A DNA stretch of 64,000 bases from Mycolicibacterium iranicum (GTDB lineage: Bacteria; Actinomycetota; Actinomycetes; Mycobacteriales; Mycobacteriaceae), in assembly GCF_001650495.1 (NCBI RefSeq), contig NZ_LWCS01000001.1, positions 62,001 to 126,000 on the forward strand. Reading direction: 5' to 3'. This document shows, in pieces, positions 34,690-43,710 of this stretch. The position numbers and the translations under genes are program-made. Position 1 is the stretch's first letter. Each line of letters begins with the position of its first letter. Under the pieces are notes generated by a model that ran no database searches, had not been told where the DNA came from, and saw only the letters and a list, made by a program, of their open reading frames with translations.

Positions 34690-35784
34690 ATGGCTAGGAC
34701 GTCCGAAGTACCCGCACCCGACGACGGGCCCGACGCCGGCGCCGTCTGGCACTACGGCGACCCACTCGGCGAGCAGCGGGCCGCAGCCGAGGGCGCCGTC
34801 GTCGTCGACCGCTCACACCGCGCGGTGCTGGCGCTGACGGGGACCGAACGCAACTCTTGGCTGCACACCATCTCCAGCCAACATGTCAGCGGGCTGCCCG
34901 ACGGTGCCGTCGTCGAGAATTTGAGCCTGGACGGCCAGGGTCGTGTGGAAGATCACTGGCTGCAGACGCAACTCGACGGGCGCACAGTCCTCGACACCGA
35001 GCCGTGGCGGCGTGAGCCGCTGTTGGCTTTCCTCCGCAAGATGGTGTTCTGGGCCGACGTCGTCGTGGAACCCGCCGACCTCGCTGTGTTGTCCCTGCTC
35101 GGCCCTGCACTCGCCGACGAGCCGGTTCTCGACGCGCTCGGTCTGGCCGCGATGCCCGACGAAGGCACCGCGGTCGAGCTCGACGGTGGCGGCTTCGTGC
35201 GACGGCTGCCGGGGTCCGGCCTCGAGGTCGACGTCGTCGTCCCCCGATCCGCCGTGGCGGGGTGGCGCGACAAGCTGGTGGCGGCAGGCGTGCGCCCGGC
35301 GGGCGTGTGGACCTATGAGGCACACCGGGTCGCCGCGCAGCGCCCCCGGCTCGGGGTCGACACCGACGAGCGCACCATCCCGCATGAGGTCGGTTTGATC
35401 GGCGGCCCCGGCGTGGGGGCGGTGCATCTCGACAAGGGCTGCTACCGCGGGCAGGAGACCGTTGCCCGGGTCCACAACCTCGGCAAGCCGCCGCGCATGC
35501 TGGTGCTGCTCCACCTCGACGGCGCGACCGACCGTCCGTCTCCGGGTGACCCGTTGCTCGCGGGCGGCCGCACGGTCGGCCGTCTGGGTACCGTCGTCGA
35601 CCACGTCGACGAGGGCGCGATCGCGTTGGCCCTGATCAAGCGCGGCCTGCCGGCGGATACCGCGTTGACGACCGGCGGCGACGTGCAGGTGAACGCGGCG
35701 ATCGACCCCGATTCGGTGCCGCCCGCCGACGTCGTGGGTGCGGGCCGGCTCGCCATCGAGCGGCTGCGCGGCGGCGCCGTCTGA
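34690..35784 (+). CDS. ygfZ: Folate-binding protein YgfZ (GcvT-like)
   Basis: 364 residues of GcvT-like fold with the YgfZ signature KGCYRGQETVARVHNLGKPP, whose cysteine is essential in characterised members. It assists iron-sulfur cluster assembly or repair with tetrahydrofolate. TAGAGT (34678-34683) ends 6 nt before the ATG, predicting a leaderless mRNA. Divergent from pabC with a 51-bp gap. Matches Rv0811c. Confidence 0.92.
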   Translation: MARTSEVPAPDDGPDAGAVWHYGDPLGEQRAAAEGAVVVDRSHRAVLALTGTERNSWLHTISSQHVSGLPDGAVVENLSLDGQGRVEDHWLQTQLDGRTVLDTEPWRREPLLAFLRKMVFWADVVVEPADLAVLSLLGPALADEPVLDALGLAAMPDEGTAVELDGGGFVRRLPGSGLEVDVVVPRSAVAGWRDKLVAAGVRPAGVWTYEAHRVAAQRPRLGVDTDERTIPHEVGLIGGPGVGAVHLDKGCYRGQETVARVHNLGKPPRMLVLLHLDGATDRPSPGDPLLAGGRTVGRLGTVVDHVDEGAIALALIKRGLPADTALTTGGDVQVNAAIDPDSVPPADVVGAGRLAIERLRGGAV

Positions 35785-35931
35785 GGCTGCGATGTGAAAA
35801 ACGGCGCTTCATCAGGGCCTGCCAGCGCCACGGCGCAAGGCACGGTAAAGTGACCGCAGGACAATTAACACACTCAGATCGGAGCCGCCTAGTAAATGGG
35901 CCGCTCCGTTATTGCGCGAGGGGGTTCCCCC

Positions 35932-36114
35932 ATGGGCCGCGGCCGGGCAAAGGCAAAGCAGACCAAGGTTGCACGCGAGTTGAAATACAACACGCCGCAG
36001 ACCGATTTCGAGCGGCTTCAGCGCGAGCTGTCGAACGCTCCCGACGACCACCGCAACGGCAGTGATGCGCCTGCGGACGACGGCTGGGCCGACGAGGACG
36101 ACTGGCGGCGCTGA
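35932..36114 (+). CDS. DUF3073 small protein
   Basis: 60 residues starting MGRGRAKAKQTKVARELKYN, the conserved DUF3073 opening; an upstream ATG at 35896 adds non-conserved residues. A basic N-terminus and very acidic C-terminus (DDGWADEDDWRR). Conserved in actinobacteria, function unknown; the basic end suggests nucleic-acid contact (inference). The 147-bp gap before it shows a small GGCGCT/AGCGCC dyad that may end ygfZ. Convergent with purM. Confidence 0.85.
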   Translation: MGRGRAKAKQTKVARELKYNTPQTDFERLQRELSNAPDDHRNGSDAPADDGWADEDDWRR

Positions 36115-36125
36115 CCCCGCCAGTC

Positions 36126-37217
36126 CTAGAACCTGGGGTGCTGCCCCACGAGCATTGCTCGTGAACTGTCCTTGCTGCCCTTTTTGATGGTGCCGAGGGT
36201 CCAGCAGTTCAGGTGACGGGCTGTCAGGACGGCCAACGCGCGATCGGTGTCCTCCGGCGCGACGACGGCAACCATCCCGACGCCCATGTTGAACGTCTTC
36301 TCCATCTCGGCGCGATCGATGCGTCCGCGCTGAGCGATCATGCCGAACACCGGTGCAGGTGTCCACGTACCCCGGTCGAGTTCGGCGACGAGTCCGTGCG
36401 GGATGACGCGTTCCAGGTTGCCGGCAAGTCCTCCGCCGGTGACGTGGCAGAACGTCCGCACCTGGGTTTCGGCGGCCAGCGCCAAGCAGTCCTTGGCGTA
36501 GATCCGCGTCGGCTCCAGGAGCTCCTCGCCGAGCGTGCGCCCGAACTCCTCAACGTGTCCTGCCAGGTTCATGTGGTCGATCTCCAGCAGCACGTGCCGA
36601 GCCAGTGAGTAGCCGTTGGAGTGCAGACCCGTCGACGCCATCGCGATGATCACGTCGCCGGGCCGGACGCGGTCGGGTCCCAGAACGTCGTCGGCCTCCA
36701 CGACCCCGATGCCGGTGGCGGAGATGTCGTAGTGATCGGGGGCCATCAGTCCCGGGTGCTCGGCTGTCTCGCCGCCCAGGAGGGCGCAGCCCGCCAGCAC
36801 GCAGCCGTCGGCGATTCCGGCGACCAGCTCGGCGACTCGTTCGGGCACGGTGCGTCCGACGGCGATGTAGTCCTGAAGGAACAGTGGTTCGGCGCCGCAC
36901 ACCACGAGGTCGTCGACGACCATCGCGACAAGGTCGATGCCGACAGTGTCGTGCTTGTCCATCGCCTGGGCCACCGCGAGCTTGGTGCCGACCCCGTCCG
37001 TCGACGAGGCGAGCAGCGGCTCCCGGTAATCGCCGCGCAGGGCGAACAGGCCCGCGAAGCCGCCGAGGCCGCCTCGCACTTCGGGGCGGGTGGCCTTTTT
37101 GGCGAGCGGCTTGAAGAGCTCGACGGCGCGGTCACCTGCTTCGATGTCCACCCCTGCTGATGCATACGAGATGCCGTCTCGTCCGGCGATGCCGCGTTGT
37201 TCGACCCCTTTAGTCAT
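36126..37217 (-). CDS. purM: Phosphoribosylformylglycinamidine cyclo-ligase PurM
   Basis: 363 residues from ATG 37217 (MTKGVEQRGIAGRDGISYAS). AIR synthase signatures: STDGVGTKLAVAQAM, MVVDDLVVCGAEPLFLQDYI, GGETAEHPG and FCHVTGGGLAGNLERVIP. Closes the imidazole ring in purine synthesis using ATP. The upstream in-frame extension has no family match. Same strand as purF, from which it is separated by two accessory genes on the opposite strand. Confidence 0.96.
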   Translation of the reverse strand: MTKGVEQRGIAGRDGISYASAGVDIEAGDRAVELFKPLAKKATRPEVRGGLGGFAGLFALRGDYREPLLASSTDGVGTKLAVAQAMDKHDTVGIDLVAMVVDDLVVCGAEPLFLQDYIAVGRTVPERVAELVAGIADGCVLAGCALLGGETAEHPGLMAPDHYDISATGIGVVEADDVLGPDRVRPGDVIIAMASTGLHSNGYSLARHVLLEIDHMNLAGHVEEFGRTLGEELLEPTRIYAKDCLALAAETQVRTFCHVTGGGLAGNLERVIPHGLVAELDRGTWTPAPVFGMIAQRGRIDRAEMEKTFNMGVGMVAVVAPEDTDRALAVLTARHLNCWTLGTIKKGSKDSSRAMLVGQHPRF

Positions 37218-37290
37218 CGAGAGCAAGGCTACCCGCGTATCCCTCGCGAATCGCCGCCAGTATGCGTTGTGGTGTGACAATGTGCCCAGC

Positions 37291-37737
37291 ATGAATGGCA
37301 GAAAGGCCGCTGGGCTCGGACTGGTAGCCCTCACTGTGGGTTCTCTGGCGGTCGCACCCGCCACGCTTCCCGTTGCCACGGCGACGCCTCCGGTCGGCGT
37401 GCAGGCCGTCACTCTCTCGCAGAACACCGTCAACGGCATCGACTACGTCATCCGCGAGATCACGATCGCCCCCGGAGGCAGTACCGGTTGGCACTATCAC
37501 GACCCGACCGTCTACGGGATCATCCGTAGCGGCACGCTGACGCGGACGCTGGGGACCTGCCAGGTGGACGGCGTCTTTCCGGCGGGATCCGCGGTGGCCG
37601 AAGGACAGGGCCCAGGGCACATCCACGTCGGCCGAAACCTGGGCACCGAGCCGCTGGTGATGTGGGTGAATTACGTCGCTCCGGCGGGCACCGCCTTGGC
37701 GGTCGAGGTGCCCGATCCCGGTTGCGGGTTTGCCTGA
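37291..37737 (+). CDS. Secreted cupin-domain protein
   Basis: 148 residues from ATG 37291 with a signal peptide (LGLVALTVGSLAVAPATLPV). A single cupin fold has metal-ligand-like residues in GWHYHDP and GHIHVGRN. The conserved cupin pattern suggests a small extracytoplasmic metal-binding protein of unknown activity. Divergent from purM with a 73-bp gap; the next gene follows closely on the same strand. Confidence 0.82.
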   Translation: MNGRKAAGLGLVALTVGSLAVAPATLPVATATPPVGVQAVTLSQNTVNGIDYVIREITIAPGGSTGWHYHDPTVYGIIRSGTLTRTLGTCQVDGVFPAGSAVAEGQGPGHIHVGRNLGTEPLVMWVNYVAPAGTALAVEVPDPGCGFA

Positions 37738-37762
37738 CGCATGAATGGGACATTCCCGCGCC

Positions 37763-38752
37763 ATGCCTTCTGAGGATGTTCGCTGCCTGGTCACTGGCGC
37801 GACGGGTTATATCGGCCGCCGGCTAGTGCCTGAGCTGCTGGATCGCGGCCTTCGGGTGCGGGCGATGGCGCGTACCCCATCGAAGCTGGACGGCGCCGAC
37901 TGGCGTGACCGCGTGGAGGTGGCGCGCGGTGATCTGACCGAGCCGGACTCCCTGGTCGAGGCGTTCGACGGAATCGACGTCGTCTACTACCTCGTCCACT
38001 CGATGGGGACGTCGAAGGACTTCGTCGAGGACGAGCGGCGCTCGGCGCGCAACGTTGTCGATGCGGCGAAGAAGGCGGGCGTTCGGCGCATCGTGTATCT
38101 CAGCGGCCTTCATCCCGAAGGGACGCAGTTGTCCCGGCATCTCGCATCGCGGGTGGAGGTCGGCGAGATCCTGCTCGCGTCCGACATCGAGACGATCGTG
38201 CTGCAAGCGGGCATCGTGATCGGAACGGGTTCAGCGTCTTTCGAGATGATCCGGCATCTCACCGACCGGCTCCCTGTGATGACAACACCCAAGTGGGTGC
38301 ACAACAAGATCCAGCCGATCTCGATCGATGATGCGCTGTACTACCTTGTCGAGGCCGCGACCGCGGAGGTGCCGTCGTCACGGACCTGGGACATCGGCGC
38401 ACCGGACATTCTCGAGTACGGCGATGCGATGCAGGTTTATGCCGAGTTGGCGGGCTTGGCGGCACGGCGTTTCGTGGTGTTGCCCTGGTTGACCCCGACG
38501 CTGGCGAGCCGGTGGGTCGGCCTGGTGACCCCGATTCCCTCGGGGCTGGCGCGGCCGCTGGTGGAGTCTCTGGAGTGCGACGCCGTCGCCCACGAAAAGG
38601 ACATCGACGCGGTGATACCGCCTCCGGCGAAGGGACTGATGGGCTATCGGGAGGCCGTGCTGCAGGCGCTGAAGCGGGAAGGTAACGCCGCTGAGGGCAG
38701 ACGCCGGCTGCTGCAGTTCACGTCCGCGAAGGGGACACTGAACCAGGCCTGA
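37763..38752 (+). CDS. NAD(P)-binding atypical SDR-like protein
   Basis: 329 residues from ATG 37763; an ATG at 37745 is an alternative. Rossmann motif CLVTGATGYIGRRLVPELL, then YLVHSMG and IVYLSGLHP typical of NmrA/complex-I-assembly-like extended SDR proteins with a C-terminal domain. Likely a cytoplasmic or membrane-associated oxidoreductase or redox sensor; substrate unknown. Convergent with purF, 4 bp apart. Confidence 0.82.
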   Translation: MPSEDVRCLVTGATGYIGRRLVPELLDRGLRVRAMARTPSKLDGADWRDRVEVARGDLTEPDSLVEAFDGIDVVYYLVHSMGTSKDFVEDERRSARNVVDAAKKAGVRRIVYLSGLHPEGTQLSRHLASRVEVGEILLASDIETIVLQAGIVIGTGSASFEMIRHLTDRLPVMTTPKWVHNKIQPISIDDALYYLVEAATAEVPSSRTWDIGAPDILEYGDAMQVYAELAGLAARRFVVLPWLTPTLASRWVGLVTPIPSGLARPLVESLECDAVAHEKDIDAVIPPPAKGLMGYREAVLQALKREGNAAEGRRRLLQFTSAKGTLNQA

Positions 38753-38756
38753 GCCA

Positions 38757-40301
38757 TCACGGTCTGCGCAGCGCCGAGGCGTTGTCGTTGTCGGCTTGGA
38801 GCGGGATGCCGGTACGCGCCGCGGTGGCCAGCATGTGCTCGATGACATTCTTGCCCAGGGCCGTCTCGCCCGGCAGTTCGATCGGGTAGACGCCGTCGAA
38901 GCACGCCGAGCACAGCCGCGAGGCAGGCTGCTCGGTGGCGGCGATCATGCCCTGCTTGGAGATGTAGCCCAGGGTGTCGGCACCTATTGCGTGGCGCACA
39001 CCTTCGAGCATCTCTTCTTCGTCGGCGCTGTTGCTCGCGGCGTTGGCGATCAGCTCGGCGGGGGTGGCGAAGTCGATGCCGTAGAAGCACGGCCACTTCA
39101 CGGGCGGGGACGCGATACGCACGTGCACCTCGACAGCACCGGCTTCGCGCAACATCCGGATCAGGGCGCGCTGGGTGTTGCCGCGCACGATCGAATCGTC
39201 GACGACGATCAGTCGTTTTCCGCGGATGACCTCGCGCAACGGATTGAGCTTGAGACGGATACCCAGCTGCCGGATGGTCTGCGACGGCTGGATGAAGGTG
39301 CGCCCGACGTAGGCGTTCTTCATCAGGCCCTGGCCGAAGGGGATCCCGGACTCCTGGGCGTAGCCGACTGCGGCGGGCGTGCCGGATTCGGGGACACCGA
39401 TGACGAGGTCGGCGTCGACCGGCTTCTCGCGGGCCAGACGGCGGCCGATGTCGACCCGGGTGCCGTGCACGGACCGGCCGACGATCGTGCTGTCGGGGCG
39501 GGCCAGGTAGACGTACTCGAACACGCAGCCCTTGGGAGTGGGGTTGGCGAAGCGTGTCGAGCGGACGCCGTCTGCGTCGATGGCCAACAGCTCGCCGGGT
39601 TCGATGTCGCGGACGAAGGAGGCGCCGACGATGTCGAGCGCGGCGGTTTCCGACGCGACCACCCATCCCCGGTCGAGGCGGCCCAGCGACAGGGGGCGCA
39701 CACCGTGAGGGTCACGTGCGGCGTACAGCGTGTTCTCGTCCATGAACGTCAGACAGAAGGCACCGCGGACGGTGGGAAGCAGCTCGAGCGCGGCCTGTTC
39801 CAGCGAGGAGTCGGCCGCGCCGTGCGCGAGAAGCGCGCCGAGGATGTCGGAGTCGGTGGTCGCGGTGGCTGCGCCGCGGTTGCTCATCAGGCCTTCGTCG
39901 CGCGCCCTGGCCGCGAGTTCTGCGGTGTTGACGAGATTGCCGTTGTGGCCGAGGGCGACACCGGTGCCTGCGGCGGTGTTTCGGAAGACGGGCTGGGCGT
40001 TCTCCCACGTGGTGGAGCCGGTGGTGGAGTACCGGCAGTGGCCGACGGCGACGTGGCCGGGCATGGCTGCCAGCGTCTGTTCGTCGAACACCTGGCTGAC
40101 CAGGCCGAGATCCTTGAACACCAAGACCTGAGATCCATCCGCGACGGCGATGCCCGCGGCTTCCTGTCCTCTGTGTTGCAGAGCATAAAGCCCGTAGTAG
40201 GTGAGCTTGGCCACCTCCTCGCCGGGCGCCCAGACCCCGAATACTCCGCACTCTTCTCTGGGCTGGTTCTCGGGCTCGGTTTCGAGCTGCTCAGCGGTCA
40301 C
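38757..40301 (-). CDS. purF: Amidophosphoribosyltransferase PurF
   Basis: 514 residues. A 17-residue propeptide precedes the nucleophile Cys18 in EECGVFGVW; the glutaminase part includes GHCRYSTTGS and HNGNLVN, the transferase has the PRPP loop LIVVDDSIVRGNT. Four cysteines toward the C-terminus (WPCFYGI, LCSACFDG) fit the Fe-S-type PurF. First committed step of purine synthesis. GTG start at 40301; a TAGACT element in the 139-bp upstream gap could be its -10. Confidence 0.96.
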   Translation of the reverse strand: MTAEQLETEPENQPREECGVFGVWAPGEEVAKLTYYGLYALQHRGQEAAGIAVADGSQVLVFKDLGLVSQVFDEQTLAAMPGHVAVGHCRYSTTGSTTWENAQPVFRNTAAGTGVALGHNGNLVNTAELAARARDEGLMSNRGAATATTDSDILGALLAHGAADSSLEQAALELLPTVRGAFCLTFMDENTLYAARDPHGVRPLSLGRLDRGWVVASETAALDIVGASFVRDIEPGELLAIDADGVRSTRFANPTPKGCVFEYVYLARPDSTIVGRSVHGTRVDIGRRLAREKPVDADLVIGVPESGTPAAVGYAQESGIPFGQGLMKNAYVGRTFIQPSQTIRQLGIRLKLNPLREVIRGKRLIVVDDSIVRGNTQRALIRMLREAGAVEVHVRIASPPVKWPCFYGIDFATPAELIANAASNSADEEEMLEGVRHAIGADTLGYISKQGMIAATEQPASRLCSACFDGVYPIELPGETALGKNVIEHMLATAARTGIPLQADNDNASALRRP

Positions 40302-40440
40302 GATCAGGCTGCTCCCTGGGGGCTGTGGGTGACGTCGCTCAGTCTACGGTGAACGGCGGCCAAACGAGGAATCACGCGACGGACGATGCGCGACGGATTT
40401 GTCGCTGTGAACAACCAGGTTTCACGTCTCCCGCATTCCG

Positions 40441-40833
40441 TCAGCCCGGAAGGGTGACCAGCGGCAGCGCGGCTGCGATCTCCGCGGCCCGCGAACCCGA
40501 CATCTGCACCGCCCCGGTGGCGGCCGCATCGGCGAGCGTCGTCAGCCCGGTGGCCAGCAGCAGCCAGGTCCGGGCATCGGTCTCGACGACGTTGGGCGGA
40601 TTGCCGCGGGTGTGTCTGGGGCCCTCGATGCACTGGACGGCCACGAATGGCGGCACCCGCACCTCGACAGCCGCCCCCGGGGCGAGGGCGGCGAGCGTTC
40701 TGGCCGTGGTGCGCACCGCGTCGGCGAGTTCGGCGCGTTCCGGCGCGGCCGCGGTGTCGTCCCGCAGCCAGTCGGCGATCGCGGCGACGGCGGCCCGGGT
40801 CTTCACCGGATCTGCAGTTCGGCGTGCGGCCAT
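40441..40833 (-). CDS. Sterol-carrier-family protein (Rv0807-like)
   Basis: 130 residues, MAARRTADPVKTRAAVAAIA, with Arg-rich VEVRVPPFVAVQCIEGPRHTRG and the C-terminal DARTWLLLATGLTTLADA seen in the mycobacterial SCP-like proteins of this locus. Likely a small lipid-handling protein; function unproven. Directly upstream of purF on the same strand and divergent from the F420 oxidoreductase. Confidence 0.75.
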   Translation of the reverse strand: MAARRTADPVKTRAAVAAIADWLRDDTAAAPERAELADAVRTTARTLAALAPGAAVEVRVPPFVAVQCIEGPRHTRGNPPNVVETDARTWLLLATGLTTLADAAATGAVQMSGSRAAEIAAALPLVTLPG

Positions 40834-40882
40834 GCTCTAGGTTCTCAAACGTCGGACGGCCGGGACGCACGGCCTGCAACCC

Positions 40883-40913
40883 TTGACCTCAACACGTCTT
40901 GAGGTTTTACCGT
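40883..40913 (+). promoter_or_regulatory. SoxR/MerR-type promoter with 19-bp spacer
   Basis: TTGACC (40883-40888) and TACCGT (40908-40913) are separated by exactly 19 bp. Between them ACCTCAA-CACGTC-TTGAGGT (40886-40905) is a 7-6-7 perfect dyad with the same arms and spacing as the E. coli SoxR box CCTCAA-N6-TTGAGG. MerR-family activators twist such over-long spacers. The -10 ends 7 nt before ATG 40921, so the mRNA is leaderless. Confidence 0.8.
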
Positions 40914-40920
40914 GTGGCGC

Positions 40921-41331
40921 ATGACCTTCACCACATCGGAGATCGAGTTCATGAGGCAGGCCGATCTCGGTCGGCTGGCGACGATTCAGCCCGACGGTAC
41001 GCCGCAGAACAGCCCGGTCGGCTTCACCTACAACGAGTCGCTCGGCACCATCGACATCGGCGGCTACGAGATGGCGAAGAGCCGCAAGTTCCGCAATCTC
41101 GCCGACAACGACCGGGTGGCCTTCGTCGTGGACGACATCACGTCTCACGATCCGTGGCGTGTCCGGTGCCTCGAAATACGCGGTACCGCAACGCAAGCGC
41201 ACGCCGACGGCAGCGCGATCATCCGCGTGACACCGCGCAAGGTGATCAGCTTCGGGATCGACGATCAGAAGACCGAACCTCACGACCTCGTTGTGCATGT
41301 TCGCAACGTGCCTGCGCCATCCACGCGATAA
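40921..41331 (+). CDS. PPOX-class F420-dependent oxidoreductase
   Basis: 136 residues, split-barrel fold: IEFMRQADLGRLATIQPDGTPQ, KSRKFRNLADNDRVAFVVDD, RCLEIRGTA. Related mycobacterial proteins bind F420 and reduce quinones, biliverdin-like or xenobiotic compounds. Expression from a leaderless promoter with a SoxR-box-like dyad suggests induction by redox-active agents. Ends 25 bp before the convergent monooxygenase. Confidence 0.85.
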   Translation: MTFTTSEIEFMRQADLGRLATIQPDGTPQNSPVGFTYNESLGTIDIGGYEMAKSRKFRNLADNDRVAFVVDDITSHDPWRVRCLEIRGTATQAHADGSAIIRVTPRKVISFGIDDQKTEPHDLVVHVRNVPAPSTR

Positions 41332-41355
41332 GCGACGCCATCCGCCCCACCGTCG

Positions 41356-42597
41356 TCAACGTCGAACCACGCCACGACGAAGATCGGCGAAGACTCCTGC
41401 GGTGCGCATGGCAATCCGGCCGGGCCTGGTGGAGCTGCGTTCCATCCAGGTGACCGGCTTGAGCGAGTCATTGACCGCCGTTTGCGCGTAAGTCCGCATC
41501 TGCGAGGAGAAGTCGTGGACGGCCACCGCCACGGTCTTGTCCCCGCGGGCGGCGGCCGTCAGCTCGTCGCAGAGGACCTGAGCATCCAGGATCGCGGTCG
41601 CAGCTCCCTGGCCAGCCGTGGGCGGGACGGCGTGGACGGCGTCGCCGATCGCACAGACGGGACCGGCGGCCCAGGGCGCCAACACCTCCGGATCCGCCGA
41701 TCGCAGCCGGAACGCGGCCAGCGAGGTCTCGGCTGTGTTCGCTATGACGGCGGTCAGATCCGGCGACCATCCGAGGGAGCTGAGTTGTCTCGCCGTCGCA
41801 GCGCCGAGCTCTCGGCCCGACAGCTGCAACAGCGAGAGACTCGCCGGTGATTCGCCCAGCATCGCACCGAAGATGTAGGTGGCCTCCCGGGTGGCCGGCG
41901 GCTCCCACAGAGCGACGTCCGCGACGGGGTTGGCGATCGGATCGTGGAATCCGACGTACAACGCTGTCCGGCGTGGCCCGAGCGCGAAGTTGGATCCAGA
42001 TGTACCGAGCAGTTCGGCGGTCGTCGTGCTGAGCGCCGACGCGGGCGTCATGCCACCGACGCCGACCAGGCCCACCGGCCTAGAAGCCACCCTCCCCTGC
42101 GAAAGCTGTTCGGCCACAGCTGACCTCGCTCCGTCGGCGCCGACGACAACATCCGCGTGCACCGTGGATCCGTCGACGAAGCGCACGACGGCGCCACCTC
42201 CAGGAGTCGCCGCGTGGTCGAGGCAGGTCGCCCCCCAGCGGACGGAATCGCCGACCTGGTGCGCGAGCAACCTCAGCAGCGTCGCGCGGTCGATGTTGAT
42301 CGATCGGCCGTCCTCCGCGCCGCGCAGCGTTGCCAGCCGCCGTGCGCGATGGTCGCGCATCGCGGTGGTGAGGTCGATGTCGCCGGCCGTCGACGAGCCG
42401 TAGATCTGCTCCAGGACCTCGGGTACCAGCAGGCTCCGCAACGCGTCCAGGGCCCGAGAATGTAGGTGCAGGTGGTATCCGCCGGTGTCGCCGAGTCCGC
42501 CGTCACGTTCGTACACCGTCGCCTCGATGCCGGACCGACGCAGACCGCACCCAAGCGCCAGACCCCCGATTCCCGCCCCGATGATCGCGACTTTCAC
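41356..42597 (-). CDS. FAD-dependent monooxygenase (PHBH-like)
   Basis: 413 residues from GTG 42597 (VKVAIIGAGIGGLALGCGLR). Class A flavoprotein monooxygenase motifs: GAGIGG, GADGARSAVAEQL (DG motif) and GDAVHAVPPTAGQGAATAI (GD motif). Likely hydroxylates an aromatic compound or antibiotic using NAD(P)H. Divergent from the WYL regulator at 42688, which probably controls it; the 90-bp gap has no obvious strong dyad. Confidence 0.88.
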   Translation of the reverse strand: MKVAIIGAGIGGLALGCGLRRSGIEATVYERDGGLGDTGGYHLHLHSRALDALRSLLVPEVLEQIYGSSTAGDIDLTTAMRDHRARRLATLRGAEDGRSINIDRATLLRLLAHQVGDSVRWGATCLDHAATPGGGAVVRFVDGSTVHADVVVGADGARSAVAEQLSQGRVASRPVGLVGVGGMTPASALSTTTAELLGTSGSNFALGPRRTALYVGFHDPIANPVADVALWEPPATREATYIFGAMLGESPASLSLLQLSGRELGAATARQLSSLGWSPDLTAVIANTAETSLAAFRLRSADPEVLAPWAAGPVCAIGDAVHAVPPTAGQGAATAILDAQVLCDELTAAARGDKTVAVAVHDFSSQMRTYAQTAVNDSLKPVTWMERSSTRPGRIAMRTAGVFADLRRGVVRR

Positions 42598-42687
42598 TAC
42601 GTGCCTCCTCCGAACGGATGGGTTCCCCCCGCACGGTGCCAGCAGAAGAGGTCGCCCGATGTCCGCCACTGCGGGCATGGTGGGAAC

Positions 42688-43710
42688 ATGTCGACGAGTT
42701 CGGGCCGCCTGATAAAGCTGCTTCAACTCCTCGCCACCCGCCGCCGGTGGAGCGGACCCGAACTCGCGGACCGCCTCGCGATCAGTGCGCGCACGTTGCG
42801 CCGCGACGTCGAGAGCTTGCGTTCCCTCGGCTACCCCGTTGCCACGGCCAAGGGGCCCGCCGGCGGCTACTCACTGGGCGTCGGAGGCAAGCTACCCCCG
42901 CTGCTGCTCGACGACGAGCAGGTCATCGCGTTGGTGATCGCCCTGCAGACGGCGCCGTCGACGGTCGTCGGGATCGACGACGCGCTGGTACGGACGCTGA
43001 GCAGCGTCGAGCAGATACTGCCGGCTGCGGTGCGGGCCGAGGCGCGATTACATGTCACCCCGATCCGCAACATGTGGGAGTTCTCCGCGCCGCCGATCCA
43101 GGCCGGCGTGCTGCGCGACGTGGGGAGCGCCATCCGTCAACACAACGAGGTCGACCTCGACTACCTCGACAGCTCCAGACGGCGCCCGGCACCGGGTGAG
43201 GAGGGCTTCGTACCGCCGGTGACGGTCCAGCCACACCACCTCGTGGTCTGGGCGGGGCGCTGGTACCTGGTGGCAAGGCTACCCAGGCCCGCCCAGTGGC
43301 GGATCTTCCGACTGGACCGTATCCACAGGGTGGACAACCTCTTTCGCGAGTTCACTCCGTCGCCGCCACCACTCGGCGATGTCGGCCGGTACGTGATGAC
43401 CACAGCGGACCGCGGCGATACCGCCGCCGAATGGCAGTGCTCGGCCACGGTGATGATGCAGTTGCCCGCCGATGTGGTCGCGCGGTGGGCGCCCGGAGGC
43501 TCGGTCGTCGAAGCCGTTGACGACCAGTGCTGCCGATTGACCCTGGGCGCCTGGTCGTGGGCAGGGATCGCCGGCCTGCTCGCCACCTTCGACGCCGACT
43601 TCACCGTCGTCGAACCCGACGAGCTCCGCGCGGCCTGCCGGACCGTGTCCGGACGGATGGTCAGCGCGAGTGTCGAACAGCCAGTGCCGCAACAGCTCCC
43701 GCTTCGTTGA
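42688..43710 (+). CDS. YafY-type HTH and WYL-domain transcriptional regulator
   Basis: 340 residues from ATG 42688. N-terminal HTH_11: SGRLIKLLQLLATRRRWSGP, then LAISARTLRRDVESLRSLGY; central WYL domain (WAGRWYLVARLPRP) and WCX-like C-terminus. WYL domains sense nucleic acids or small ligands. A longer open frame reaching back into the monooxygenase start was rejected. Its last 50 bp overlap the convergent protease gene. Confidence 0.88.
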   Translation: MSTSSGRLIKLLQLLATRRRWSGPELADRLAISARTLRRDVESLRSLGYPVATAKGPAGGYSLGVGGKLPPLLLDDEQVIALVIALQTAPSTVVGIDDALVRTLSSVEQILPAAVRAEARLHVTPIRNMWEFSAPPIQAGVLRDVGSAIRQHNEVDLDYLDSSRRRPAPGEEGFVPPVTVQPHHLVVWAGRWYLVARLPRPAQWRIFRLDRIHRVDNLFREFTPSPPPLGDVGRYVMTTADRGDTAAEWQCSATVMMQLPADVVARWAPGGSVVEAVDDQCCRLTLGAWSWAGIAGLLATFDADFTVVEPDELRAACRTVSGRMVSASVEQPVPQQLPLR

